Notes under the pieces: model-generated
What the model saw: the letters and a program-made list of their open reading frames with translations, nothing else
Databases searched by the model: none
Told to the model about the DNA's origin: nothing
Shown: positions 45,553 to 55,684 of the stretch, one piece after another
How the letters are laid out: every line of letters starts with the position of its first letter
Position numbering within the stretch: position 1 is the stretch's first letter
Made by a program: the position numbers and the translations under genes
Assembly (NCBI GenBank): GCA_001632435.1
Contig: KV423926.1
Location: 165,969 to 229,968, forward strand
Length of the DNA stretch: 64,000 nt
Direction: 5' to 3'
From: Calocera cornea HHB12733
Lineage: Eukaryota; Basidiomycota; Dacrymycetes; Dacrymycetales; Dacrymycetaceae

Positions 45553-45843
45553 ATGAAGTGTATCCTCACCGCCGCCGTTACCGCCGCCCTCCTGGCTACG
45601 TCCATGGCAGCCGCTCTTCCGGTCGCACCTGGATCTGACATCATGCCCCGGGCTGAACCAGGCCTTGATGCTATCTACGGTCCGTCGTGGACGTCGAGCG
45701 CCAAGAAGAGGACAAGCCCGGTGGGCGAGAACATCTACGGCCCCAGCTGGTCGTCGAATGCGAGAAAGCGAACCGGTCCGACCGAGGATAGCATCTATGG
45801 ACCCAGTTGGTCGTCGAGCGCGAAGCGCGCAGACTCAGTATGA
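45553..45843 (+). CDS. secreted precursor with three Kex2-type peptide repeats
   Basis: An intronless gene for 96 residues. Residues 1-21 form a signal peptide (KCILTAAVTAALLATSMAAA, then LPVAPG). Three repeats follow at an exact 20-residue spacing (IYGPSW at 41, 61 and 81). Each repeat ends in a basic Kex2-type site (KKR 51-53, RKR 71-73, KR 91-92). If R33 after MP is also cut, processing yields three peptides of 17 residues each (34-50, 54-70, 74-90) with pattern xxPxx(D/E)xIYGPSW(S/T)S(S/N)A. This is the layout of fungal Kex2-processed repeat proteins: alpha-factor-like pheromones, other signals, or RiPP precursors such as dikaritins. No UstYa-type (DUF3328) cyclase, tyrosinase or peptidase was recognised within the window. 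It is not a CaaX basidiomycete mating pheromone. A TATA box lies about 95 bp upstream. The function is unknown. Confidence 0.85.
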   Translation: MKCILTAAVTAALLATSMAAALPVAPGSDIMPRAEPGLDAIYGPSWTSSAKKRTSPVGENIYGPSWSSNARKRTGPTEDSIYGPSWSSSAKRADSV

Positions 45844-46463
45844 TGTGGTCTCGTCAAAGGTAGCGAATGGATAGACGGCAATGGTGGACAGGCAAGTGCG
45901 CATATCTAGCCATCCAGTACCATGATTTGACAGTTCTGTTAGATCCGTTGTGGACAGTGAACAGAGACTTTGGAGGTGTAATGGATCGAGGTTGGCTCAA
46001 TGGGGCGAGTGAGCCAGCGGAGAGCAATGTCTGACGGTGGAGGGCAACGTGCACCAGTCGAGTTGACACAGCTTCGGCGGTGATGTCGGAAAGCAGCAAT
46101 AACCGCGCGCTCTCTATTCAGTACAACATGTTCGAGTTCGTCCCGTTCTGAACTTTCTCTTCGTTGCAACCCCTTATGTTGTCATCAATCTAAAATACCC
46201 AATGCGCTTGCTGTGGAATACCATGTCTCTTCGTTATCGTTACATATTTGGCCTTAAAGAGGCTTCTGCTGTCAATCAGAATGCAGAGAGACGGCTATTG
46301 CGTAAATGAATAAAGTATAAGTTATCCACTGTTCGGTCATCAGGGCAGCTCTCAGGTCAACGACCCCAAGCACGGTCAGTCTTGGCGCAATACTTCCGCG
46401 CGGCGTATGGCCATCTTCGAGTCGGCCCAGGCTCAAGGCTCGATACTTAGTAACAGAACCTAT
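45844..46463. other. intergenic, nothing recognised
   Basis: The 3' flank of the peptide precursor and the promoter of MTQ2. No supported gene. Confidence 0.4.
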
Positions 46464-47469
46464 ATGTTACCAACGCCAAATCTCTCCCATCTGACTCGAG
46501 AAGACTTTGCACTGGTATACGAACCAGCGGGTAAATGACTTGGCGGACCGGAGCAACGCGAAGCTGACCTTTTGTACCAGAGGATTCCTTCATTTTGTTA
46601 GACGCTCTTGAACAAGATGCAGAACTCATCAGAACCTGCGATCCTACTATCACACTAGAAATTGGGTGGGTTCGTCTTCGCATGCATGTGTAGACTCGTC
46701 TGAGCTCAAGATGCCCATGGTTTTAGCTCGGGGAGTGGTTGCGTCAGTGCTTTTATTGGCCAAATCATCGGCGCTCGGAGTGGTGAGAGAAACGCCGCAG
46801 TTGCTGTGTGGCGCCGTTGACAGTATTCACCAGTCTACATCTGCACAGATATAAACGCCGATGCAGCCAGGTGTACCATGACGACGGGGCAGGTGAACAA
46901 GGTAGGAGTTCTCTGTAGCTCTGCGAATTCCTTTGTCAAAACCGCATAGGTCGCGCTAAATCCAGTGATTACTTCATTGGTCGAGGGCCTCTCTCCGCGT
47001 CTCCTTGGCAACGTAGATCTCCTCGTCTTCAATCCTCCTTACGTTCCCACCTATGAAGAGGAGGCTGCACGAGCACAATCTGACCGAACTATCTCTGGCG
47101 CTTGGGCCGGCGGCGCGCATGGCATGAGCGTGACTCAAGAGCTGCTTCGAATAACCCCAGTAGGCTGCCCTCCGGCAACATCTGTCTTACCAATTTTACT
47201 TATGCACTCGCAAGTCACTGCTGTCTAAAGAAGGTTACTTCTACCTTGTCGCACTACGTGAGAACAACCCCACAGCGATCGCCCATCAAGCGCAAAGCGA
47301 ACTGGGACTAGCCTGCCACGTGAGTCATTCAACGGGATACCAGAATGCAGTTAGGCTGAATGCCTATGAACAGGTCGTATTAGAAAGACGTGCTGGTATC
47401 GAACACCTGTTCGTCCTGCGCTTCTCCCATCTGAATCATGCCGTCTATAATCCCGGGTCTCAACCATGA
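46464..47469 (+). CDS. MTQ2: eRF1 glutamine methyltransferase (MTQ2/HEMK2/N6AMT1 family)
   Basis: With Trm112 this enzyme methylates the Gln of the GGQ motif of release factor eRF1 (cytosolic). The first exon from ATG 46464 reads MLPTPNLSHLTREDFALVYEPA. After an intron (GTAAATGA...GTACCAG) comes EDSFILLDALEQDAELIRTCDPTITLEIG, giving the diagnostic YEPAEDSF. Further exons give SGSGCVSAFIGQIIGA (SAM-binding), YICTDINADAARCTM, and NVDLLVFNPPYVPT with the catalytic NPPY, then ISGAWAGGAHGM. The end is LSKEGYFYLVALRENNPTAI, an intron, and ERRAGIEHLFVLRFSH, with TGA at 47469. Phases checked across introns are consistent. It is convergent with the NmrA-like gene (62 bp between stop codons). Trm112 is not in the window. 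Confidence 0.9.
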
Positions 47470-47530
47470 TCAGTTTCTTATTCGCTTGATTCCAGCCGGA
47501 ACTGCCCATACCGGTAGTCTTCGCTACAAA

Positions 47531-48655
47531 CTACTTTTTGAACGAGCGATCTAGATAACTGTCCCATGTGGACGGGTCTCTTCCCAGCAGCCATCTTAGT
47601 ACATTGGGACTCCCAGTCAGGCCGCGAGTGTCATAGTAGTAGTACATGCCTGGGGACAGATGAGCGAGCATGCTGCCGGCTAAGTGGTTGTGCGTACGTC
47701 TCATTGCCTCTTGGGTGTAAGGGTGCGTGCCGGCGCGAGCAGCTGCCTGCTCGGCAGGGATCCGCTCTATCTTCACGGACTTACCGATCTTTGATGCGAT
47801 AATGTCTGCGACTTCGTTGTAGCTTCCGATGCAGCCAAGCAGCTCGTAGCGCGCCATATTGTGCTCCTTTGGAGCTCGGGCAACCTTCAAAACAACTTGC
47901 GCAAAGTCGGCCAGATCAATGAAGCCTTGCACTGTAGCAGGCGAATAAGGCAGCGTCATCACGCCGCTGGAGATGATGGGGTCGAGAGGCATCTGCTGCA
48001 TCACGTGAGTGGGTTGCAGTATCGTCCAATCTAGACCTGATTCGATGAGATATTCCTCAACTCTACAGCGGAAGTCAGGCGAGGTTCCTAGCCAGGAGAG
48101 GCGTTACACGGCCTACTCCAATTTGACCTGCTCCCGCTTAGCGTCGTCACAACATTAGGGCGACATGAGCGTACCTTGTGGTTCAACATTTTCTGTCGAA
48201 GTGGGTGCAGGACACTGGACAAGATGACGTGGCCAACATTGTGACGCCTAGCTGCATCGATAACTATCGTACCGCACGCCGCTTTGGGGGTGCATAGGAG
48301 GTCCTGAAGATCTTTATTAGCATGACAACGACCTTGCCCATCGAAGCAGCGGACCGATGTGTATAACCATATTCACCCCTTTCATTGCCATATCAACTGT
48401 GTGTTGCTCCAAGAAGTCGCCAACAACGAAGTCACCCGGCCGGAGCTTGGGAAACGTGTCGTGGAGATTGCGTGCAGAGTTATTAGAATGCACGAAAAGC
48501 CGCAAGCTAAAATCGTGTTCCAATAGCAGTGGGATGATCTGCCTAGATTGTTTCCCTAAAAAGCCACCCGGTTAATGCCAAATGGCGGGTTCTAGAATAG
48601 CCACGGCTTGACCATTTGCAGAAGTTATCAACACTAACGGTGACGACGAGTTCAT
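47531..48655 (-). CDS. NmrA-like NAD(P)-binding reductase
   Basis: An atypical short-chain reductase of the NmrA/isoflavone-reductase-like group. The ATG at 48655 begins MNSSSPLVLITSANGQAV, a Rossmann first strand, although the glycine motif is degenerate. Next are LLLEHDFSLRLFVHSNNSARNLHDTFPKLRPGDFVVGDFL and VDMAMKGVNMVIHIGP, the second to fourth strands. The 157-residue last exon contains MTLPYSPATVQGFIDLADFAQVVLKVARAP, YELLGCIGSYNEVADIIASKIGK and YYYDTRGLTGSPNVLRWLLGRDPSTWDSYLDRSF, the usual NmrA C-terminal half. Several introns are required between, and I did not resolve all borders. The substrate is unknown. It could also act as a redox sensor like NmrA itself. Confidence 0.75.
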
Positions 48656-48799
48656 GCTGCAATATGACGGCAGTTCTGGGTATTGTAATGACTAGGCGTA
48701 TGCGGTACTGGAGCAAGGAATGTAGAAATGGGCCTTAACAATATGTGCTGGCGAGATCACAGCACATCGGAGCCGAGGAGTGATATTATCGCGTCTCCG

Positions 48800-49210
48800 T
48801 AGGTTACAAATATACTTCCGTTTACTCGCGTATTCGCGTCAAGGACGTGTGACGGTAGCTTTGTACCCGCTTGAGCGCAATTCTGCATCCGCCCAAGCTT
48901 CTACTTCCGTGTCCCATTTGCTTCCGCACACAGGGAGCTTTACTCCCGCCACTTCATTTACTTCCCCGGCAGGGGTTGTTTTGGTTTGGGTGTTTACATG
49001 TGAGGCTATTTGCTTCCGCTCCCTCAATTGCTTCCGCTATGCAATGCCTTTACTTTGGTGGGAGGAAAGAGTGGTCAAGCGGGAGCAAAATTTACTCAGG
49101 CCCGAACCAAAGGACTGTGATCCGGAATTAAATAGCTCCCGCGCGGAGGCAAGGCCACGTCCGAGCGAAAGTAGAAGTTTACACGGCAGTAAACGGAAGT
49201 GCCCAGCGAT
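48800..49210. repeat. 18-bp-type array C, forward then inverted
   Basis: Forward motifs (ATTTGCTTCCGC, TTCTACTTCCG, TTTACTTCCCC) run from about 48806 to 49055. Reverse motifs (GGGAGCAAAA, GCGGAGGCAAG, AAACGGAAGT) run from about 49075 to 49205. It is more degenerate than A, B and D, and the 18-bp phase is kept only in patches. It ends less than 200 bp before the kinesin start codon. Confidence 0.75.
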
Positions 49211-49248
49211 TGAGGGCCATGATCACCGTGCACGTGCCTTGATATCCG

Positions 49249-49277
49249 ACGCGTCGAGGAGCAGGGTAGCAACGCGT
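49249..49277. promoter_or_regulatory. two ACGCGT boxes upstream of the kinesin gene
   Basis: ACGCGT at 49249-49254 and 49272-49277, 113-141 bp before the ATG. Paired MCB-type boxes fit cell-cycle-timed transcription of a mitotic motor; this is inference. Confidence 0.5.
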
Positions 49278-49389
49278 GTCTCTTTTGCTCACTCAGCCGC
49301 TCACAATCGCTCACAACAAATCAACACCGCATTCTATTGCATTCCAATACAACAACAAGCCATCAGCAGTTCAAATCGCGTCTCTGAGC

Positions 49390-52300
49390 ATGGTCAACCC
49401 CCCGAAGACTCCGTCGACGCGCGCGTCGAATCGCAGCAAGGCACCTGCAACCGCCCCAGCGCCCGCAAGATCTCGCAAGCTGCAGGACCTGTCCCAACCG
49501 CCGACAACACCCCACCGACGTCAGATGGGACATGGCGCACCCGACGTTGCTGCTCAGTCCAAGATGCCAAACATCTTAGGTCTCCCTGCTAACGGTGTTC
49601 TCGACGGAGATGGCGCAGAGCAACGTCTGGGTGAGGAGGACAGAGAGCCATTGAAGGTGAGCCCTATCATCTCAACATCTCTTGCCAGGCTCACATAACT
49701 CCGGCTAGGCGTACCTGAGAATACGCGCCGCACCAGAGAACCCGACTCATACACCTTACTTGACAGTGCAATCCGGCACAACCGTCCTGACCAACCCTCC
49801 ATTGCAGTCCCTTCGTTTGACACGACCAGCGACTTCGTATACCTTCAATAGTGTCTTTCCACCTTCAACGTCCCAAGCAACGTTCTTCTCTCAGGTCGCC
49901 CTCCCCCTTGTACAAGATCTTATGGCAGGAGAAAATGGACTTCTGTTCGCTTATGGAGTGAGCGGTGCAGGAAAGACATGGACGATTCAGGGTGGGAGGA
50001 AGGAAGAAGAGCGCGGGCTAGTTTGGAGGGTGCTCAAGAGCGTGATGAGCAGTGTGAAAGGATTGCAGGGCGACGTTCCGGTGAGGATAGCCGGAAAGGC
50101 CGTCATCGCCGACGAAGGCGCACGAGATTCTCTTGGAAGCGGACTAGACTCGGAGGACTCTGTTGAAGGCAAGCTCCACATCAAGATTATTGAGTCCGGG
50201 CTGAACTTCAACCTTAGGCGCAGTCAAGGTAGATCGAAACTACACGTATTCGGTGTTTGTTTCATATGCAGAGATCTACAATGAGAGGGCGAGTGGTTCC
50301 TCATCCCACGCCGCACGAGCTGACCATCATTTAGGTTTTCGACTTGCTCGCCCCTACTGCAACCTCATCAAGCAAGCGCAAGGCTCTCGCTCTCAAATCT
50401 GACCCATGTGGTGGTGGAAAGTACATTCAAGGGTTGAAGGAAGTCAGAGTTCGGACAACAAGGGTATGTTACCCCATCATGGATGTTCAAGTCTCATGGT
50501 TCTTGCAGGAGGCTCATGATGCGTTTGCGATGGGGCTCCTAGCTCGACAGGTCTCGGGAACCAAGGTCAATCATCATAGCAGCAGAAGTCATGCCATCTT
50601 CAGCGTCCGGGTTGTCCGGGTGCACAGAGGACGGCCGGCCGTAGGTGTTGCCATCGGACGTGCAAGAATCCAGCTAATGATGTCACTAGGATCCAAACTC
50701 CATATACAGTTCGCGGCTCAGCATCGTCGATCTTGCTGGTTCCGAGCGATCGAAGGCAACTTTGGCCACTGGTGAGATTCCTTCTTTGCGCAGGTGGCAG
50801 ATACTCATGATATTCACAATTACAGGCGATCGCCTCAAGGAGTCTGGTTCAATTAACAAATCGTTGATGGTTCTGGGACAGTGTATGGAGGTACTACGTC
50901 TGAATCAACGCAAACTTGCTTTGGCCGGTTGCCACGGAGGAGGTCCAATCAAGCTTGGAGTCGTTCCATTCAGGCATAGCAAGATGACCGAGTTGTTTCA
51001 AGACTTCTTTGTTGGCGATGGAAGAGCCGTAAGTCCCATTATGTTCTGTATGATCACAACGATGACGGGCGATAGGTCATGGTCGTGAATGTCAACCCCT
51101 ACGATGGCGGATTCGACGAAATTGTCAATGTCATGCGGTTCTCCGCGCTCGCCAGCCAGGTGAAAACGGGGCACAGTCACCTAAGTGGTCTGGCTGCTCT
51201 GGCTCAGAATGATGATATCCCAAGAATGATTCCCGAGGAGACTGACGATCTTTCTGCAATGTCTACGGAAGTCGAAGGCGATGAGGCAGAACCTGAAGAC
51301 CCACTGGTGACACATCTTTTCGAGCAATTAGAAGACATGCGTCAAAAGGTGTGCAAGGCTCGGCTCTGATAAGTTGTTCTGACGTCTGGTGCAGCTATAC
51401 GAAGCCGAGATGCGATGCGCTTTGATTGAAAGTGAAACAAGGGAAGAAGTTACCAGAGAGATGGAAGGTCGCATGCGGGCTATGGAACGCATGTTCAGTG
51501 AGCGGATTATGTTTGACGTTAGCTGACTCTTCCCACCAGTCGTCCAGTCTGAACTCATGATATTATGTAGGCCGAACAAAATGAAGCGAAAATCGACAGC
51601 AAGATCGACCTAGTGAACCGAGCTATGAAGGCAACCCTTGCAAGGAGCCCGAACGAACTTGATGATAGTATGAGTGAGGTGGAAGACCAGCTCGTATGTA
51701 CCCATTGTTCAGCCGCTGCCCATGTCCAATGATATCACAGGCATCCCTCGATGATGAACCCAATGTGTTCCTGGATCAAGACGTCCAAGGTCAGATCGCC
51801 ATGCACAATCAAAGAAATGTCGAAGACTCCCAGTCGGAACCCACAGAATCTGATGAAGACGAGGATCCCGACGACTCAATAAAAGACGTAGAGCATCGCG
51901 CCTCGGACATTTCCGGAGAATGGATTCCAAGTGGAGAAGAGTCGTCTGCAAGCTCACTCTCTTTGCCTCCTCGGATGCAGCCCGGCCGCAGATCTTCTTG
52001 CAAACCACGAGCGAAGAGCAATGCCGCGGCTGTGCGTGGAAAACTAGCCACTGATGCTGCATCCACCGACTACGCGGGCAAGGAGAATGAACGTCCGAAA
52101 GCAAACCCCGATCTGAGGCGTTCCGAAACAGTGTCCGTCCACGTGAAGGAAGAACCCTGCAATGGAGTGGTGTTGGTACATGTTCCCGTGGAAAAAACGT
52201 CGAGCAAATCCAGGCCAGTCCCGAAACCAACGACCAGAGCCCGAGGATGGAAGAAGTCGGTGGATGAAGTGAAGCTTGAGGAGATCGAGGCAACAATGAT

Positions 52301-52573
52301 CATACCGAACAAAGCTGCTCGAAAGGCTGCTGTCGCTGCGGCTGGGGAAGGAGCTGTGTATGTCCCAGGTGAGGGAGAGGTGGACGCTTCGAAGAAAAAG
52401 AAGAGGTAAACTTCCGCTCTTTGAATCTGTCGCGGGACACTGATTTCCGTTGCAGAAAGATGTTGGGGAAGGCGGCGGTTGTGACAGAGGAGCAGATGCT
52501 AGAAATGGCTCGGGAGAAAGGTTCGGAAAGTCAGCGAAGTCCAAGCAAATTAAAGAGGACTCTAAGGGGCTGA
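49390..52573 (+). CDS. kinesin-6-like motor protein (Kif20/23 group)
   Basis: An ATP-driven microtubule motor, probably of the central spindle. The ATG at 49390 (MVNPPKTPSTRASNRSK) begins a basic, Pro-rich head. The motor domain starts AYLRIRAAPENPTHTPYLTV and has the P-loop LFAYGVSGAGKTWTIQGG, a long insertion (SGLDSEDSVEGKLH), YAEIYNE, YIQGLKEVRV, switch I NHHSSRSHAIFSV, switch II SIVDLAGSER, ESGSINKSLMVLGQCMEVLR, VPFRHSKMTELFQDFF and VVNVNPYDGGFDEIVNVMRFSALAS. GV before SGAGKT and the motor insertion favour kinesin-6. A short coiled coil (LYEAEMRCALIESETREEV) follows, and then an acidic and basic disordered tail ending SPSKLKRTLRG at 52573. About ten introns. Flanked on both sides by 18-bp arrays (C and D). 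Confidence 0.9.
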
Positions 52574-52679
52574 GCTGGATCTGGATTTGTTTCACCTGCG
52601 TCAGGCTGCTACAGTTCCATGTGTGTTCATAGATGAAGAGCGGATGCTTGTTGTGTGTGCCTACATTGCTCCTGAGCGT

Positions 52680-53210
52680 GATCTTTGCTTCCGTCTGAGG
52701 GTAATTTTTGTTCCTGCTTTGGGTCGTTTACTGCCTTCGACTTCACTTTACTGCCAATGAACATTTGCTCCCACTCCGGAGGTTTGCTCCCGCCTCAAAT
52801 TGTGCTTTCCCCTTCTGTTTGCTTCCGCTCCATTCTTTGTTTCCGTCTGAGTGTTTGCTCCCAGTTCCGAATATCTTTCGGTGATGGTAGTTGCATCCGC
52901 TTGGGTGTTTACCTCCGCTTCACTGTCTGCTTCCGCTCCTGGGTTTGCCTCCGCTCATGTGTTTGCTTCGGCCTGAATAGTTGTTTCCGGGCTGTCTCCG
53001 TGTGGTGGTTTGCTACCGAAGACAGTATGTCTCCGCTTGAATGTCTTCTTCCGCTTGGCATCGGTTATAGGTCTAGTATTTACTTCCGCTCTAGCATTTA
53101 CTTCCGTTTGAGCCTGTACCACTTCTGCTGCAGAACTTGCTTCCGCGGGAGCAAGCAGGAGCAAATCTGAAGCGGAAGACAGTATTCAAACGGAAACAAA
53201 TACAAAGCCG
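52680..53210. repeat. 18-bp-period array D, forward with short inverted end
   Basis: Forward units fill 52684 to about 53150 with exact 18-bp steps over long stretches (TGCATCCGCTTGGGTGTT, TACCTCCGCTTCACTGTC, TGCTTCCGCTCCTGGGTT, TGCCTCCGCTCATGTGTT are consecutive). Reverse-complement motifs (GCGGGAGCAAG, GGAGCAAA, GCGGAAGACAG, ACGGAAACAAAT) occupy 53143-53205. It lies between the kinesin stop and the start of NLE1. Long frames through it are by-products of the repeat. Confidence 0.92.
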
Positions 53211-53642
53211 CGGCAATCTCGGCCCCAAGGGGAGCAGATCCTCAAAGCTCACGACACGCATCAGTCCTCCACTAATCCAGCGCCGCACACAAACGTTGGA
53301 TTTTTATCTATAGTTCCATTCCGCACATCCTTTCGACAGAACACGCTTAAGATGTAGACTATGCGTTCGGAGTGCAAAGCGCCGAGCGAGTGGCACGAAA
53401 CTCGGAAGTCGTAGAAGGGCAACGGGGTCTGTTGAACATTGACGATGCAACAAGGCGGCGTAAATGGGCAAGCGGGCTCGAAAGGTGGGCTATTGTAGGC
53501 TGACACTATGTGCTCAGATTCACATGCATCGATGCACAGCCACATGAGCCACCTATAGCATAGAGGGACCCTTAGGATAATTTTGGGCTTACGGGACACT
53601 GTCCCCATCGTCTTGCGCGCAGACTCACCACTGCTCCCTACA
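53211..53642. promoter_or_regulatory. upstream region of NLE1, no separate gene
   Basis: About 430 bp with no convincing protein; presumably the NLE1 promoter. Confidence 0.35.
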
Positions 53643-55684
53643 ATGGCTACTCTCCTACCGCCGCCGAAACGACAGAAACAATCACACAATGGAACTCAGC
53701 CTGAGAAGATTACCGAACCGGCACCAGTGCCATCCGTCGTTGTTCAATTTCTATCAGACGATGGATCCAACCCGCTCGCCCCTCCCGTCTCTCTACCCGC
53801 TGACGTGCCTCGTGCACAGCTCGAATCCCTAGTAAACCAGCTTTCAGACTCGGTGAGCACTGCTTCAGTGGTCATGCATCCTTCTGACTGATACGATCAT
53901 AAAGGCGGATGATCCTACACCATTCGATTTGCACGTCTCGTTGCCAGAAGGAAAAGTCGGTGCTCCTACCAGGATTACTCTTTCGACATCGATTCTGGTC
54001 GACGTGCTGTCGTTACCTGGAGCACCACTTACATCTGAAGATGTTATCAAGATCAGATGTTCCCCTCAGTCTGTCTTCCGAGTTCGGCCTGCTACACGGT
54101 GTTCGTCCACCTTATCTGGTGAGTAGCTGTACTCTAGAGTACGTACGGCCTATATTCACGAAGCACCCAGGACACAAGGCTGCCATATTGTGCGCCGCTT
54201 TTTCACCAACGGGTGAAATGCTTGCCACGGGATCTGGGGACAATACTGCACGGCTTTGGGATCTCATGACCGAGACTCCCAGTCATACTCTAGAAGGACA
54301 TCGTGGTTGGGTACTGTGTGTGGAGTGGGAGGCACGACAGCGAATTGTAGCCACTGGGGGCCATGACAACGCCGTGCGTCTATTGGTCTGCTGTTTCAAT
54401 CCGATGTTGACATTATCATAGGTCCGTCTGTGGGATCCTAAAACTGGGAAGCCAATCGGTGGCCCACTAACTGGGCATAGCAAATGGGTGACCAGCCTCG
54501 CGTGGGAACCAATCCATATGTATGTGCAACATTTTCACAAGAATGAGTCTGACCCGGAGATAGAAACCCGACAAATCCTCGATTGGCCTCCTCTTCCAAG
54601 GACGGCACGGTCCGTGTCTGGTCATCCCATCTTCGAAAGATTGAATACATTCTTGGAGGACATACAGCCAGCGTAAATGTGGTCCGATGGGGAGGCACCG
54701 GTAAGGGAAGGCTCTACACAGCAAGCAGTGATCGAAGTGTCAAGATATGGGACGCGGAACGAGTAAGTGTCGTCCTGGACTCGCCTGGGAAGCCTCCTGA
54801 CCTCATGGGCCTCTACTTAGGGCCAATGCATTTGGACACTCACGGATCATGCACATTGGGTAACGACGCTGACGCTCAATACCGATTTCGTTCTCCGTAC
54901 TGGGCCATTCGATCACACAAACCGCATCCCCAAATCAGACGCCGAGGGTTAGTCATCTGTCATGCTACGCATGAAGGAGCAGTATCTGACCCAGCAACAG
55001 CTCAGGAAATGGCCCGCAAACGTTACCACGCCGTGACAGCGCGCAATTCTGAGATGCTGATCACCGGTTCTGACGATCACACTTTGTTTCTCTATTCTTT
55101 GCCTTCATCGTTGGATGACCCAGGCGACACGGGGGGAGGAAAGAGGCCGAAACCCCTCACCCGCTTAACGGGACATCAAAGACAAGTGTCGCATGTCGCA
55201 TTCAGTCCGGATGGCAGATGGGCGGCCAGTGCTGGTTGGGACGCTGCCGTGAAAATTTGGGATGGTAAATCTGGAAAGTCAGTGTCTACGATCTTCGCTA
55301 CAGTTGGTTTCTGAAGCTTTGTCAAGGTTTGTCGCTACACTGAGAGGGCATATCGCACCAGTGTACCGACTGTCGTGGTCGGCCGACTCTCGGTTGCTCA
55401 TCACCGCTTCAAAGGACTCAACACTCAAAGTAAGAGTCAGGCCACAAAACCGAACGAGCATTGCTTTCTGATACTTTACAACCTAGATTTGGTCTTTGAA
55501 GTCCCTGAAGTTGCATACCGACCTGCCTGGGCACAACGATGAGGTATACTGTGTCGACTTTGTGGGTGATAAGATAGTAAGCGGTGGCAAAGACGGTTTA
55601 GTCAAGATGTGAGTGAATTTGCTTTGGCATTGGAGGGATGAAGAGCTCATTATCAACGACACATGAACCAGATGGAAGAACTAG
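53643..55684 (+). CDS. RSA4: NLE1/RSA4 ribosome-assembly WD40 protein (Notchless)
   Basis: Acts with the AAA+ ATPase Rea1/Midasin in maturation of the 60S subunit. The ATG at 53643 (MATLLPPPKRQKQSH) leads to the ubiquitin-like NLE domain: VVVQFLSDDGSNPLAPPVSLPADVPRAQLESLVNQL, intron, DDPTPFDLHVSLPEG. Eight WD40 blades follow: HKAAILCAAFSPTGEMLATGSGDNTARLWDL; HRGWVLCVEWE...VATGGHDN; VRLWDPKTGKPIGGPLTGHSKWVTSLAWEP; LASSSKDGTVRVWSS; YTASSDRSVKIWDAE; EMLITGSDDHTLFLYSL; HQRQVSHVAFSPDGRWAASAGWDAAVKIWD; LLITASKDSTLK; and VSGGKDGLVKIWKN at the end. The last intron (GTGAGTGA...AACCAG) leaves WKN and TAG at 55684. Structure and order match the family. Confidence 0.93.

Noticed and set aside
45553..45843. 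Basidiomycete lipopeptide mating pheromone
   Set aside because: The C-terminus is ADSV, not CaaX, and the protein has a signal peptide and dibasic repeats. No STE3-type receptor was seen in the window.
52685..53170. A 161-codon frame with CFR/CIR repeats, and similar frames at 31.6-32.1 and 36.1-36.4 kb
   Set aside because: The Cys-Phe-Arg rhythm every six residues is just the 18-bp DNA repeat translated. The frames differ between blocks and have no conserved start.
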